This document shows, one piece after another, positions 10,709 to 20,197 of a stretch of DNA of 64,000 nt. Under the pieces are notes generated by a model. The model ran no database searches, was not told the DNA's origin, and saw only the letters and a list, made by a program, of their open reading frames with translations. The stretch's first letter is position 1; every line of letters starts with the position of its first letter. Source of the stretch: Flavobacterium arcticum (GTDB lineage: Bacteria; Bacteroidota; Bacteroidia; Flavobacteriales; Flavobacteriaceae); assembly GCF_003344925.1 (NCBI RefSeq), contig NZ_CP031188.1, positions 1,300,501 through 1,364,500 on the forward strand, written 5' to 3'. The translations under genes were made by a program, and so were the position numbers.

Positions 10709-11515
10709 CTATAAAACCTCGTTTTTATAGAAATTAGTATATGCTTCGGCAAATTTATCTTTAGAAACATATGGCAGGAATGGTTTTCCTGACTCTTCTA
10801 CGAATTTTGTTAGTTCATCAGATAGGTTTTCAGATGATATAATAGTCGCGTCAGAGTGTGCTATAGCTGTTTTAAGTATATTTTCGTAATTAGGTGTCTC
10901 TAGTGGTTTTACAGCATCTTCGGGTATTTCATCAAAAAGTACTTTTTTAAACATACCAGCATCAAGTGTGCCTTCAAACGACTGATTGTATACAGAGGTT
11001 ACAATTTTAGTATCGGCAAACAAAGCTTCATTTTTATAATAATGCTTCATGTATACCGGCAGTAAAGCAGCCATCCAACCATGCACATGTATAATATCTG
11101 GAACCCAGTTTAGCTTTTTAACGGTTTCTACAACGCCTTTTGCAAAGAATATAGCTCTTTCGTCATTGTCAGGGTATAATACACCATCCTCATCACTAAA
11201 AGTTGCTTTTCTTTTAAAATACTCATCGTTATCTATAAAATAAACCTGAATACGCTCTTTGGGTATAGATGCTACTTTTATAATAAGTGGCATATCCATA
11301 TCATTTACAACCAAGTTCATCCCAGACAGTCGAATTACTTCATGCAATTGATGTCTTCTCTCATTAATGTTACCATATCGTGGCATGAATATCCTTATTT
11401 GTCCGCCCTGATCATTAATCATCTTGGGAACTTCATATGACATTAAAGAAACTTCATTTTCAGCCAAATATGGCACTACTTCAGATGATACGTACAATAT
11501 CCTCTTATCCTCCAT
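10709..11515 (-). CDS. Glycogen/starch synthase-like protein, N-terminal domain only
   Basis: A 268-residue protein matching only the first Rossmann domain of GT5 glycogen synthases. It starts EDKRILYVSSEVVPY and has DIIHVHGWMAALLPVYMKHYY near the middle, like the DIVHAHDW region of GlgA. The C-terminal domain that binds ADP-glucose phosphates is absent, and there is no leftover DNA for it before DUF4270. It is therefore a naturally short paralogue, not a fresh truncation. A TTG two codons upstream (11521) is an alternative start. It is divergent from panC with a 106-base spacer. Enzymatic activity is doubtful. Confidence 0.72.
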   Translation of the reverse strand: MEDKRILYVSSEVVPYLAENEVSLMSYEVPKMINDQGGQIRIFMPRYGNINERRHQLHEVIRLSGMNLVVNDMDMPLIIKVASIPKERIQVYFIDNDEYFKRKATFSDEDGVLYPDNDERAIFFAKGVVETVKKLNWVPDIIHVHGWMAALLPVYMKHYYKNEALFADTKIVTSVYNQSFEGTLDAGMFKKVLFDEIPEDAVKPLETPNYENILKTAIAHSDATIISSENLSDELTKFVEESGKPFLPYVSKDKFAEAYTNFYKNEVL

Positions 11516-11590
11516 CTTCAAAATTTATTTTTAATTGGGTACAAAAACACGCAAAATTAAACATTTTTACGCAGTTTATAACTAAATAAT

Positions 11591-11598
11591 TAATTTTG
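11591..11598 (+). promoter_or_regulatory. Likely -7 box for panC
   Basis: TAATTTTG matches TAnnTTTG and lies 23 bases before the panC start. The -33 element is weak (T-rich, no TTTG). Confidence 0.4.
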
Positions 11599-11621
11599 CC
11601 CTGATTTTTAATTTTAATTTA

Positions 11622-12467
11622 ATGCTCATTTTCAATAATAAAGCCGATTTAAGGTCGCATTTATCCCGTTATACAAGTAAGGATTCTTCAATTGGTTTTG
11701 TGCCCACAATGGGTGCGCTACATCGAGGGCATTTGTCCTTGTTAGAGCAATCAGTAAAAGAGAATACCATTACTGTAATTAGTATTTTTGTAAACCCTAC
11801 GCAGTTTAATAACCCTGATGATTTAAAGAAATATCCTCGAACACTAGAGGCTGATGTGGTTAAGATAGAGGCCATTAGCAAGGACATTGTTGTTTTTGCT
11901 CCATCTGTAAATGAAATGTATGATGGTAATGCACAGTCGGTATCATTTTCATTTGATGGATTAGAAAATCAAATGGAAGGTAGTCATCGTCCTGGTCATT
12001 TTGATGGGGTGGGCACCATAGTAAAAAAGTTGTTTGAATATGTGCAACCTACTAATGCCTATTTTGGAGAGAAAGATTTTCAGCAATTACAGATTGTTAA
12101 GAAATTGGTTGTAAAAAACAATATTCCTGTAAATGTAGTAGGTTGCCCCATTACTCGTGAGTCTAATGGGCTGGCAATGAGTTCTAGGAACCAAAGACTC
12201 ACCGAAGCGGAAAGAGAGATAGCATCTTTTATCTATAAAACTCTTATAGTTGCAAAAGATCAATTTGCCAACAATAAGATAGATTATATAAAGCAGTATG
12301 TTATAGAAGCCTTTAAAGCTCGTCCTGAATTTGAACTAGAATACTTTGAAATAGCGGCTGAAGACGACCTTATATCGGCTACGCTAAAAGAAGATAAAAA
12401 GTACAGGGCTTTTATTGCGGTTATGTTAAGCAATGTGAGGCTTATAGATAATATATCATTAAATTAA
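11622..12467 (+). CDS. panC: Pantothenate synthetase
   Basis: A 281-residue cytoplasmic ligase joining pantoate and beta-alanine with ATP. It has [10 protein letters not shown] with the HIGH-type motif at residues 34-37, [30 protein letters not shown] and the KMSKS-like MSSRNQRL. Length is normal. It is the first gene of a panC-panD-flippase-like unit; panD follows after 13 bases. Confidence 0.96.
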   Translation: MLIFNNKADLRSHLSRYTSKDSSIGFVPTMGALHRGHLSLLEQSVKENTITVISIFVNPTQFNNPDDLKKYPRTLEADVVKIEAISKDIVVFAPSVNEMYDGNAQSVSFSFDGLENQMEGSHRPGHFDGVGTIVKKLFEYVQPTNAYFGEKDFQQLQIVKKLVVKNNIPVNVVGCPITRESNGLAMSSRNQRLTEAEREIASFIYKTLIVAKDQFANNKIDYIKQYVIEAFKARPEFELEYFEIAAEDDLISATLKEDKKYRAFIAVMLSNVRLIDNISLN

Positions 12468-12480
12468 TTACCTTTGCGCT

Positions 12481-12831
12481 ATGCAAATTCAAGTTGTAAA
12501 ATCCAAGATTCATCGTGTTACGGTGACTGGAGCCGATTTAAATTACATAGGAAGTATTACCATTGACGAGAATTTGATGGATGCTGCTAATATTATTGAA
12601 GGAGAAAAAGTTGCTATCGTGAATATTAATAACGGTGAGCGACTAGAGACTTATGCTATAAAAGGAAACAGAGGTAGTGGCGAAATAACACTAAATGGTC
12701 CTGCTGCACGAAAAGTGCAAAAGGGCGATATTATTATTATAATAGCTTATGGTATATTTGAGTTTGAAGAAGCAAAATCTTTTAAACCAGCTATTGTATT
12801 CCCTAATGAGAGAGATAACTCTTTAACATAA
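12481..12831 (+). CDS. panD: Aspartate 1-decarboxylase proenzyme
   Basis: A 116-residue pyruvoyl enzyme giving beta-alanine, the co-substrate of PanC. The self-cleavage site is Gly24-Ser25 in NYIGSITID, and it has the substrate residues of [13 protein letters not shown] and [12 protein letters not shown]. Length and cleavage position agree with the family. It works directly with panC, which ends 13 bases upstream. Confidence 0.96.
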   Translation: MQIQVVKSKIHRVTVTGADLNYIGSITIDENLMDAANIIEGEKVAIVNINNGERLETYAIKGNRGSGEITLNGPAARKVQKGDIIIIIAYGIFEFEEAKSFKPAIVFPNERDNSLT

Positions 12832-12838
12832 GAGTGTC

Positions 12839-13801
12839 TTGAATAAAAAGATAAAAACAATATTGAGTGTAACACTCCCGCTATTGCTGGGAGTGTTTTT
12901 AATTATATATAGCTATAACAGCTTTACGCCCGAACAGCGTACAGAGATGTTTAAGCATTTTGCAAACGCCGATTATAGCTATGTGGCTATATCTTTATTT
13001 TTTGCACTTACTAGCTACATATCTCGTGCTTATCGCTGGCGATACACACTTTCACACTTAGGGTATCAATCTCCATTTTTAGTTAACTTCTTCGCCATAA
13101 GCGTTGGTTATTTTTTAAATCTTACCATTCCTAGATCAGGAGAGGTGTCGCGTGCTGTAGTATTAAAAAATTATAGCGGAGTGCCTTTTGATAAAGGCTT
13201 CGGAACTATAATATCAGAACGATTTGTAGATTTAATACTTCTTGTAGTATGTATCTCTATTACGTTAATTTTACAGTTTGATGTACTTAAAGAGTATATT
13301 GAACAAGAAATACCTTTCGAGAAATTATTGGTATATGGCAGTGTTCTCGCTATACTTTTTATTTGTACTATACTTTTCTATAAATATTCGCGCTTACAAT
13401 GGGTGCTTAAAATTAAAACAAAAATAGCGGGGCTTGTAGAGGGCTCGTTAAGTGTTTTTAAAATGCCTAATAAGTGGCCTTTTTTGCTTCATTCATTGTA
13501 TATATGGGTGGCTTATGTAGCTATGTTCTATGTTACTATATATGCATTGCCCGAAACTGCCAATATTAGTTTTGGGGCTGTAGCAACTTCTTTTGTTATA
13601 GGTAGTCTTGCTATAACATTTTCAAATGGTGGTTTTGGTGTTTATCCTGTTGTAATTGCTGCAATTTTACTTTTATATAACATTCCTAAAGAGGTAGGTA
13701 CTGCTTTTGGGTGGATTGTTTGGACTTCGCAAATAGTGTTTGTTATCTTTTTGGGTGGACTATCATTTTTATTACTCCCTTTACTTTATAGAAAAAAATA
13801 A
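12839..13801 (+). CDS. Flippase-like membrane protein (lysylphosphatidylglycerol synthase TM family)
   Basis: A 320-residue polytopic membrane protein. It has the family pattern YISRAYRWRYTLSHLGY, FFAISVGYFLNLTIPRSGEV (the conserved P-R-x-GE) and SERFVDL, and ends in NGGFGVYPV plus two hydrophobic segments. These are marks of the UPF0104/LPG-synthase membrane domain without the catalytic part. A role in moving a lipid or lipid-linked sugar is possible but unproven. The only start that keeps the first membrane helix is TTG at 12839, 8 bases after the panD stop, which implies translation coupled to panD. Confidence 0.78.
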   Translation: MNKKIKTILSVTLPLLLGVFLIIYSYNSFTPEQRTEMFKHFANADYSYVAISLFFALTSYISRAYRWRYTLSHLGYQSPFLVNFFAISVGYFLNLTIPRSGEVSRAVVLKNYSGVPFDKGFGTIISERFVDLILLVVCISITLILQFDVLKEYIEQEIPFEKLLVYGSVLAILFICTILFYKYSRLQWVLKIKTKIAGLVEGSLSVFKMPNKWPFLLHSLYIWVAYVAMFYVTIYALPETANISFGAVATSFVIGSLAITFSNGGFGVYPVVIAAILLLYNIPKEVGTAFGWIVWTSQIVFVIFLGGLSFLLLPLLYRKK

Positions 13802-13842
13802 TTGTTACCTTGCATTGCATTTTTCAACAAAGCCGTAAAACA

Positions 13843-14991
13843 ATGAAATTCAAACATTTGCTACTCATATTGTTGGTTTCTTGCTCGCTGTATTCTCAAA
13901 AAATACAAGAGGACGTACCGTCAAGAGTTTTTAATGATACTAAGGTTGTAACTGTTGTTACACCAGCCCTCTATGAAGAAAATGAAGAGAAATTATATCC
14001 TTTACTTATATTACTTGACGGAGAGTATCTGGTAGATCCTTTTGAAGGAATTTTGTCTTACACTTCTTATTGGGATGACTTACCGCAAGTAATAATTGTA
14101 GGTATAAATCATGATGGAGCTGAAGGTAGAGAATTTGATACACAAACCTATAAATCTACAGGTTTGCCAGAAGGACAAGGCGACCAGTTTTACCAATTTG
14201 TAGCAAACGAGCTAATACCCTATATGGAGAAAAACTATCGTGTAGCTCCCTTTAAGGTAGTAGCAGGGCATAACCTTACGGCAGGTTTTTTAAACTTTTT
14301 CCTTTACAGAGAAAAACCAGTATTTAATGCCTATGTATCTTTTAGCCCTATTCTACCTTTCGAAATGGAGAAGAGAGTACCACAAGCACTTAAAGATGTT
14401 AAGAAATCTACTTATTACTACATGGCAACTGCGAGTGGCGATGTAAAAAAAATAAAGCAAAAAATAGATACGCTAAATGTAAATATACAAGCGGTAGAAA
14501 ACCCGAAATTAAAATATAAATTTGAAGAATTTGAAGGAGCATCACACTATTCATTAGTAGCATTAGGTATACCCAATTCATTATATTTTATATTTTCAGA
14601 ATATCAGCCTATATCATCAAAAGAATACGAAGAAAAAATTGTTACGCTGCCTTCAGGTTATGTTGATTACCTGAAAAATAAATATGATGCTATACGTAAC
14701 GATCTGGGTATTAAAATCCCCGTAAGGCTTAACGACTTTAAGGCAATTGAGGCAGCCATCATGAAAAATGCCGCTTATGATGAGCTGGAAGATCTCGCGG
14801 ATATGGCACGAGACGACTACCCAAAAATGATAATAGGAGAGTATTACCAAGGGCTACATCATGAAATGAAAGGGGAAACCCGAAAAGCGATAAGATCTTA
14901 CTTGAAAGGGTATAACTATGCCGATATTGGCGATTATACTAAAGATCTTATCATAGAAAAGGCAGAAACATTAAAACATCTGGTTGAATAA
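13843..14991 (+). CDS. Secreted esterase-fold protein lacking the catalytic serine
   Basis: A 382-residue protein with a signal peptide (LLLILLVSCSLYSQ) and an esterase-D-like alpha/beta-hydrolase domain (PLLILLDGEYLVD, VIIVGINHDG, FYQFVANELIPYMEKNYRV). At the nucleophile elbow, where active members read G-H-S-x-G-G, this protein reads AGHNLTAGF, with Asn144 in place of Ser. A TPR-like C-terminal stretch (MIIGEYYQGLHHEMKGETRK) follows. It is probably not a classical serine esterase. The ATG at 13843 is preferred over an upstream TTG at 13810. radA begins 6 bases after its stop. Confidence 0.7.
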   Translation: MKFKHLLLILLVSCSLYSQKIQEDVPSRVFNDTKVVTVVTPALYEENEEKLYPLLILLDGEYLVDPFEGILSYTSYWDDLPQVIIVGINHDGAEGREFDTQTYKSTGLPEGQGDQFYQFVANELIPYMEKNYRVAPFKVVAGHNLTAGFLNFFLYREKPVFNAYVSFSPILPFEMEKRVPQALKDVKKSTYYYMATASGDVKKIKQKIDTLNVNIQAVENPKLKYKFEEFEGASHYSLVALGIPNSLYFIFSEYQPISSKEYEEKIVTLPSGYVDYLKNKYDAIRNDLGIKIPVRLNDFKAIEAAIMKNAAYDELEDLADMARDDYPKMIIGEYYQGLHHEMKGETRKAIRSYLKGYNYADIGDYTKDLIIEKAETLKHLVE

Positions 14992-14997
14992 CAATAC

Positions 14998-16362
14998 ATG
15001 GCTAAAGTAAAAACGTCTTTCTTTTGTCAAAACTGTGGTACACAATATTCAAAATGGCAAGGACAATGTAATGCTTGCAAGGAATGGAACACCATAGTTG
15101 AGGAAGTAATACAAAAGGAAGAAAAACCTGTGTGGAGAGCAACTACATCTCCCGAAGTAAAAAAAGCAGCACGACCTTTAAAAATTAAAGAAATAGATGC
15201 TACCAGCGAGCAACGTCTTGATACTGGAGATGCTGAGCTTAACCGTGTGCTTGGTGGCGGTATAGTGCCTGGTTCTTTAACTTTACTTGGCGGAGAACCC
15301 GGTATAGGTAAAAGTACATTGTTATTGCAAATATCTTTAAAGTTACCTTATCGTACGTTATATGTATCAGGAGAGGAAAGCCAGAAGCAAATAAAAATGC
15401 GTGCCGAAAGGATAACGCCTGATGCTGACAACTGCTTTATCCTTACCGAAACCAAAACCCAAAATATATTTAGGCAGATAGAGGCGATAGACCCCGAGGT
15501 GGTTATTATCGACTCGATACAAACGTTGCATACTGATTATATAGAATCAGCAGCAGGAAGTATTTCGCAAATTAGAGAAACGACAGCCGAGTTGATAAAA
15601 TTTGCCAAAGAAAGTAATGTACCCGTTATACTTATAGGTCATATTACGAAAGACGGTAGCATAGCAGGACCCAAAATACTAGAGCACATGGTAGATACCG
15701 TGTTACAGTTTGAGGGAGACCGTAACCATGTATATCGTATACTTCGTTCACTAAAAAACCGATTTGGCTCGACTGCCGAACTGGGTATTTATGAAATGCT
15801 GGGCAGCGGACTTCGTGAGGTAACCAATCCATCAGAGATATTAATATCACACAAAGAGGAGGAACTTAGCGGTACAGCTATAGCCACCACTATGGAGGGT
15901 ATGCGACCGCTAATGATAGAAGTACAGGCTTTGGTAAGCTCAGCGGTATATGGTACACCACAGCGTAGTACTACAGGCTATAATGCCAAACGCCTGAACA
16001 TGATACTTGCTGTGTTAGAAAAACGTGCAGGTTTTAGGCTAGGAGCAAAAGACGTTTTCCTTAATATTACGGGAGGTATTAATGTAGATGATCCTGCTAT
16101 AGATCTGGCTGTAGTTGCTGCAATATTATCGTCTAACGAGGATATACCTGTAAATAAAGATTATTGTTTTGCAGGCGAAATAGGTCTTTCGGGTGAGGTG
16201 CGTCCCGTAAACCGAGTAGAACAACGCATACTAGAAGCCGAGAAATTAGGCTTCTCTACTATATTTGTTTCTAAGTACAACAAGATATCATTAAAAGATA
16301 CCCTTATCCAAATTAAACTCGTAGCAAAAATAGAAGATGTTGCGGGGCATCTTTTCGGTTAA
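14998..16362 (+). CDS. radA: DNA repair protein RadA
   Basis: A 454-residue RecA-related helicase that promotes branch migration in recombination. It shows the N-terminal zinc finger (C10, C13, C24, C27), Walker A GEPGIGKS at 99-106, the RadA-specific KNRFGS and the C-terminal Lon-protease-like domain (GGINVDDPAIDLAVVAAILS). Length is typical. It lies between the esterase-fold gene and the transglycosylase gene, with 6- and 17-base spacers. Confidence 0.97.
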   Translation: MAKVKTSFFCQNCGTQYSKWQGQCNACKEWNTIVEEVIQKEEKPVWRATTSPEVKKAARPLKIKEIDATSEQRLDTGDAELNRVLGGGIVPGSLTLLGGEPGIGKSTLLLQISLKLPYRTLYVSGEESQKQIKMRAERITPDADNCFILTETKTQNIFRQIEAIDPEVVIIDSIQTLHTDYIESAAGSISQIRETTAELIKFAKESNVPVILIGHITKDGSIAGPKILEHMVDTVLQFEGDRNHVYRILRSLKNRFGSTAELGIYEMLGSGLREVTNPSEILISHKEEELSGTAIATTMEGMRPLMIEVQALVSSAVYGTPQRSTTGYNAKRLNMILAVLEKRAGFRLGAKDVFLNITGGINVDDPAIDLAVVAAILSSNEDIPVNKDYCFAGEIGLSGEVRPVNRVEQRILEAEKLGFSTIFVSKYNKISLKDTLIQIKLVAKIEDVAGHLFG

Positions 16363-16379
16363 GTTTATTACTATTTAAA

Positions 16380-18371
16380 ATGCGTAAGAGAAACAAGAAA
16401 CAGTTACTTGTATTGTTAGTAAAGATACTTGCTGCTTGCATAGTACTTGGAATTATAGCATTTTTTACTTTCCGTAATGTTTTACTAGAAAAAGCTATTG
16501 ACAAAGTGAGTCATAAAATGGAACGCGATTACAATAGTAAATTTGAAGTTAAGCACGCCTCCTTTACAGGTTTTTCGGGCATAACTATGCAGGGCATAAC
16601 TCTTGTACCTAAAGATGCTGACACCTTATTGCATATCGAGTCGCTTACTACAACAATAAATGTATCGCGACTTTTAGCGGGTAAAATACAGTTGGGTGCG
16701 CTGGATATGAAAAATGGATATATCCAACTGGTGCGAAGCAAGAAAGGCAGAAATTTTGATTCTTTTTTACACCCTAAAAGAGTAGCTGCGAAGCAAGATT
16801 TACAAGATAAAGAAGCTGTAAACTATGCTAAAAAAGCCTATCGTTTACTTACCCGAGCGTTAAATCTTGTGCCTACCGATATGACCTTGCAAAACCTTTC
16901 GTTACGATTGAATGATATGGGACGCGAGGTAAGTATCGACCTTACAGCACTTCGGCTTGCTGATAAGCAATTGGAATCATCTTTCGGGGTAATTGATAAT
17001 GGTAAGATACAGTCATGGCAGGTAAAAGGTATAGCCGACCCACGTAATAAGCAGGGTGACCTTAAGTTTTTTAATAGCGATACTTCACGAATAGAACTCC
17101 CATATATTAGCGAACGGTTTGATCTAAAATCGGGGTTTGACTCCATACGAGTTAATGTACAAAGCATAGATATGAATGGCGATGAACTGCACATAGACGG
17201 TTTCGCTACTATTAGCGATTTTATGATAAATCATCCTAAAATTGCAAAGAAAGATGTGGTTATAAATAACGCCCGTTTTGATTATCACTTTTTATTAGGT
17301 ACTGGCTTTATAGCTTTAGACAGTGCATCTACAATGCAGCTTAATAATATTAAGTTTACTCCGTTTGCCAAGTATAGTGTTATAAAAGATACGGTGTATG
17401 CACTACAAGTACACATACCTAAAATGCAGGCTCAGGATTTTATAACCTCGCTCCCAAAAGGGCTTTTTAGCAATTTTGAAGGTATGGAAGCCGAAGGCAG
17501 TTTTAGTTACGACCTCGATTTTGAGTACAACAAGAACAAGCCAAAAGACCTGATTTTTGACAGTAGCTTGAAAAAAGAGGGGCTGAAAATCACCAAATAT
17601 GGAGAGGCTAACCTTGCCAAGTTGAATACTCCGTTTACCTACAGCGCTATTGATAATGGTGTGCGGCAACGCCCTATTGTAGTAGGGGACGAGAACCCGA
17701 ACTATACTCCAATAGACCAAATAGCACCGTACTTACAAAAAGCAGTATTAACCAGCGAAGACCCATCGTTTTTTAATCATAGAGGGTTTATTAATGAAGC
17801 TTTCCGTGAGTCGATAATCAAGAACATCCAGACAAAGAAGTTTGCACGCGGGGCAAGTACTATAAGCATGCAGTTGGTAAAAAATGTATTCCTTACCCGC
17901 GAGAAAACACTTTCGAGAAAGCTAGAAGAAATTCTTTTGGTATATATACTCGAAAACAATCGCATTGCCAGTAAAGAACGAATGCTCGAAGTTTATTTTA
18001 ACGTGATAGAATGGGGTCCTGATGTATATGGTATAGGCGAGGCATCACGCTATTATTTTCAGAAAACACCATCGGAACTTACGCTTGATGAATGTCTTTT
18101 CTTGGCGAGTATAGTGCCACGCCCTAAAAAGTTTATGTGGCAGTTTAACAATGAGGGTAACCTGAAACCCTATGCCAAAACACACAACAAATTTATTAAA
18201 GATTTGATGTTGCGCAGGGGGTTACTATCGCCCGAAGACACTATTGCCCCAAGTAAAATAAACCTTAGTGGTCCTGCCAGAGCAAGACTGAGAATAAAAG
18301 ATACTACGGCTATTGCAAATGACTCGATAGATCTAGATGATTTTTTATTTACTGTTCCTGAAACTGATTAA
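16380..18371 (+). CDS. Monofunctional peptidoglycan glycosyltransferase (GT51) with long N-terminal domain
   Basis: A 663-residue protein. After an N-terminal membrane anchor (residues about 10-35) comes an AsmA-like region of roughly 400 residues with many beta strands, then a GT51 domain. The GT51 domain has the catalytic Glu460 in TSEDPSFFNHRG, RGASTISMQLVKNVFL, RKLEEILLVYILE and the YFNVIEWGP motif. It would polymerise lipid II into glycan strands in the periplasm. There is no transpeptidase domain. The long N-terminal part may scaffold or sense the envelope. Confidence 0.87.
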   Translation: MRKRNKKQLLVLLVKILAACIVLGIIAFFTFRNVLLEKAIDKVSHKMERDYNSKFEVKHASFTGFSGITMQGITLVPKDADTLLHIESLTTTINVSRLLAGKIQLGALDMKNGYIQLVRSKKGRNFDSFLHPKRVAAKQDLQDKEAVNYAKKAYRLLTRALNLVPTDMTLQNLSLRLNDMGREVSIDLTALRLADKQLESSFGVIDNGKIQSWQVKGIADPRNKQGDLKFFNSDTSRIELPYISERFDLKSGFDSIRVNVQSIDMNGDELHIDGFATISDFMINHPKIAKKDVVINNARFDYHFLLGTGFIALDSASTMQLNNIKFTPFAKYSVIKDTVYALQVHIPKMQAQDFITSLPKGLFSNFEGMEAEGSFSYDLDFEYNKNKPKDLIFDSSLKKEGLKITKYGEANLAKLNTPFTYSAIDNGVRQRPIVVGDENPNYTPIDQIAPYLQKAVLTSEDPSFFNHRGFINEAFRESIIKNIQTKKFARGASTISMQLVKNVFLTREKTLSRKLEEILLVYILENNRIASKERMLEVYFNVIEWGPDVYGIGEASRYYFQKTPSELTLDECLFLASIVPRPKKFMWQFNNEGNLKPYAKTHNKFIKDLMLRRGLLSPEDTIAPSKINLSGPARARLRIKDTTAIANDSIDLDDFLFTVPETD

Positions 18372-18436
18372 ATTTTTTTAGGGCTGTCCCAACCTTTCTT
18401 ACAAAATGATGCTCTATATAATTAAACACTATAATT

Positions 18437-20065
18437 ATGAAGAAGATACTTTTTGTATGCCTGCTATTCAGCGGCATAATTTATGCACAAAAGCCCGTTT
18501 TTACATCGGCAAAAGTAAAAGCAGCTACGGTATATTTTAATGCTGCGGAGATAACCCAATCGGCATCGGCTAGAATACCATTGGGAACATCAGAAATAGT
18601 GATTAAAAATGTTGCGGACTACGTTAACGAAAGCACGGTTTGCATTGGTGCACCCGAAAGTCTTACGGTACTATCAGTACAGTTTACCCGCGATTATATT
18701 TCGGAATATGAACATGATGATAGCTCCCCTGCATTAAAAAAAGTGCGCGATAGTATAACGATTATAGAGAAAGATATTCAGCAAACAAGTATTTCTAAGT
18801 ATACCGAGCAAAAAACCCTCGAAATACTCGATAAAAATCAACAAGTAGCGGGACAGCAAAGCGGGCTTAACGTAGCCGAATTGACTAAGCTGGTTGAATA
18901 TTACAGAACAAAACGCAAAGAAATTGCGCTTTCTGAAAGTGCATTAAATACAAAGCTACAAATGCTCAATCAAAAACTTAGTGACTTAAAGAGCAGACTA
19001 CAAACAAACATTAATAAAGAAGAGAAAACATCTCAAGGAAAACTTGTATTGCAGGTAATGAGTGATGCAGCGGGTAGTGTACCGCTCGAAATAAACTATC
19101 TTACCACAGGTGCATCATGGTCGCCGTTTTATGACCTGCGTGTAGATAACATAAGTGAGCCTATAAACATGCTGTATAAAGCACAGGTAGTACAGCAAAC
19201 GGGTATCGACTGGAAAAAAGCAAAACTTACGCTATCTAGCGGTATGCCCAACCAAAACAATCAAGCACCATTATTACAAGCATGGTTTTTACGATTTGGT
19301 GTTTTGTATAGGTATGATAATAGTGATGTAAGAATGAACACATTTAATGGGCAGGTTCAAGGGCTGAAAATTGCAACTGGAGAAGGTGCTCCTGGTGCTA
19401 GCTCGGAACTACAAGATAGAGCTAATATCTCCAATTACACTACCATAAGCGAAAACCAACTTAATGTTTCATTTGATATAGATGTACCTTATGATATACT
19501 TAGTAACGGTAAAAAACACAGTGTAACGCTTAAAGAAATTAAACTTCCTGCTACTTATAAGCATTATGCTGTGCCAAAACTGGAAAAAGAAGCCTTCCTT
19601 TTGGCAGAGCTTAGCGACTATTCTAAATACAATTTACTAACGGGAGAAGCCAACATTATTTTTGAAGGAATGTATATTGGTAAAACCGTTATTGACCCGA
19701 ACCAAACTACCGATACTTTACGACTAAGTATGGGCAGGGATAAAAAAATCTCTATTAAAAGAGAAAAAGTAGCTGATAAATCGGGTAGTAAATTCTTGTC
19801 GTCCTACAAAGAACAGACCTTTACTTATGATATTACTATAAGAAATAATAAGAAAGAAACTGTCGAGCTAATGCTGAAAGACCAATACCCAATAAGTACC
19901 GATAAAGAAATAGAAGTAGAGCTACTTAAAGATGATGGCGCTAAAGTAAATACCGAAACAGGGGTGCTTACTTGGGAGTTTGACCTGAAGCCAGGCGAAA
20001 CTAAAAAAGTACGCATCAGTTATAAAGTGCGCTATCCTAAAGATAAAGTGATAAATAATTTATAG
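18437..20065 (+). CDS. MuiA-like protein (DUF4140/DUF4139)
   Basis: A 542-residue exported protein with signal peptide ILFVCLLFSGIIYAQ. It has an N-terminal DUF4140-like part with a coiled coil (about residues 95-195) and a DUF4139 domain (PLEINYLTTGASWSPFYDLR, and a late DQYPISTDKEIEVELL). This is the architecture of the mucoidy-inhibitor A family. No biochemical function is established. It probably acts in the periplasm. Confidence 0.82.
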   Translation: MKKILFVCLLFSGIIYAQKPVFTSAKVKAATVYFNAAEITQSASARIPLGTSEIVIKNVADYVNESTVCIGAPESLTVLSVQFTRDYISEYEHDDSSPALKKVRDSITIIEKDIQQTSISKYTEQKTLEILDKNQQVAGQQSGLNVAELTKLVEYYRTKRKEIALSESALNTKLQMLNQKLSDLKSRLQTNINKEEKTSQGKLVLQVMSDAAGSVPLEINYLTTGASWSPFYDLRVDNISEPINMLYKAQVVQQTGIDWKKAKLTLSSGMPNQNNQAPLLQAWFLRFGVLYRYDNSDVRMNTFNGQVQGLKIATGEGAPGASSELQDRANISNYTTISENQLNVSFDIDVPYDILSNGKKHSVTLKEIKLPATYKHYAVPKLEKEAFLLAELSDYSKYNLLTGEANIIFEGMYIGKTVIDPNQTTDTLRLSMGRDKKISIKREKVADKSGSKFLSSYKEQTFTYDITIRNNKKETVELMLKDQYPISTDKEIEVELLKDDGAKVNTETGVLTWEFDLKPGETKKVRISYKVRYPKDKVINNL

Positions 20066-20089
20066 AAGCTAACTAACTCAATAACCCGA

Positions 20090-20123
20090 AACGACCCTTG
20101 CGAAAGCAGGGGTTGTTTTTTTA
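20090..20123 (+). terminator. Intrinsic terminator after the MuiA-like gene
   Basis: AACGACCC and GGGTTGTT pair around a GC-GAAA-GC inner hairpin, followed by seven T. It lies 25 bases past the stop of the MuiA-like gene. Confidence 0.8.
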
Positions 20124-20197
20124 TAATCTTTACTCACTGCGTGATTAGCATTGTTATAATTGTTAAATTAGCATAATAACATAAAAATCAAACAGCT

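Noticed and set aside
9109-11515. DUF4270 and the short GT5-like gene as decayed remnants
   Set aside because: Both frames are intact, and such short forms with this neighbourhood are normal in Flavobacteria.
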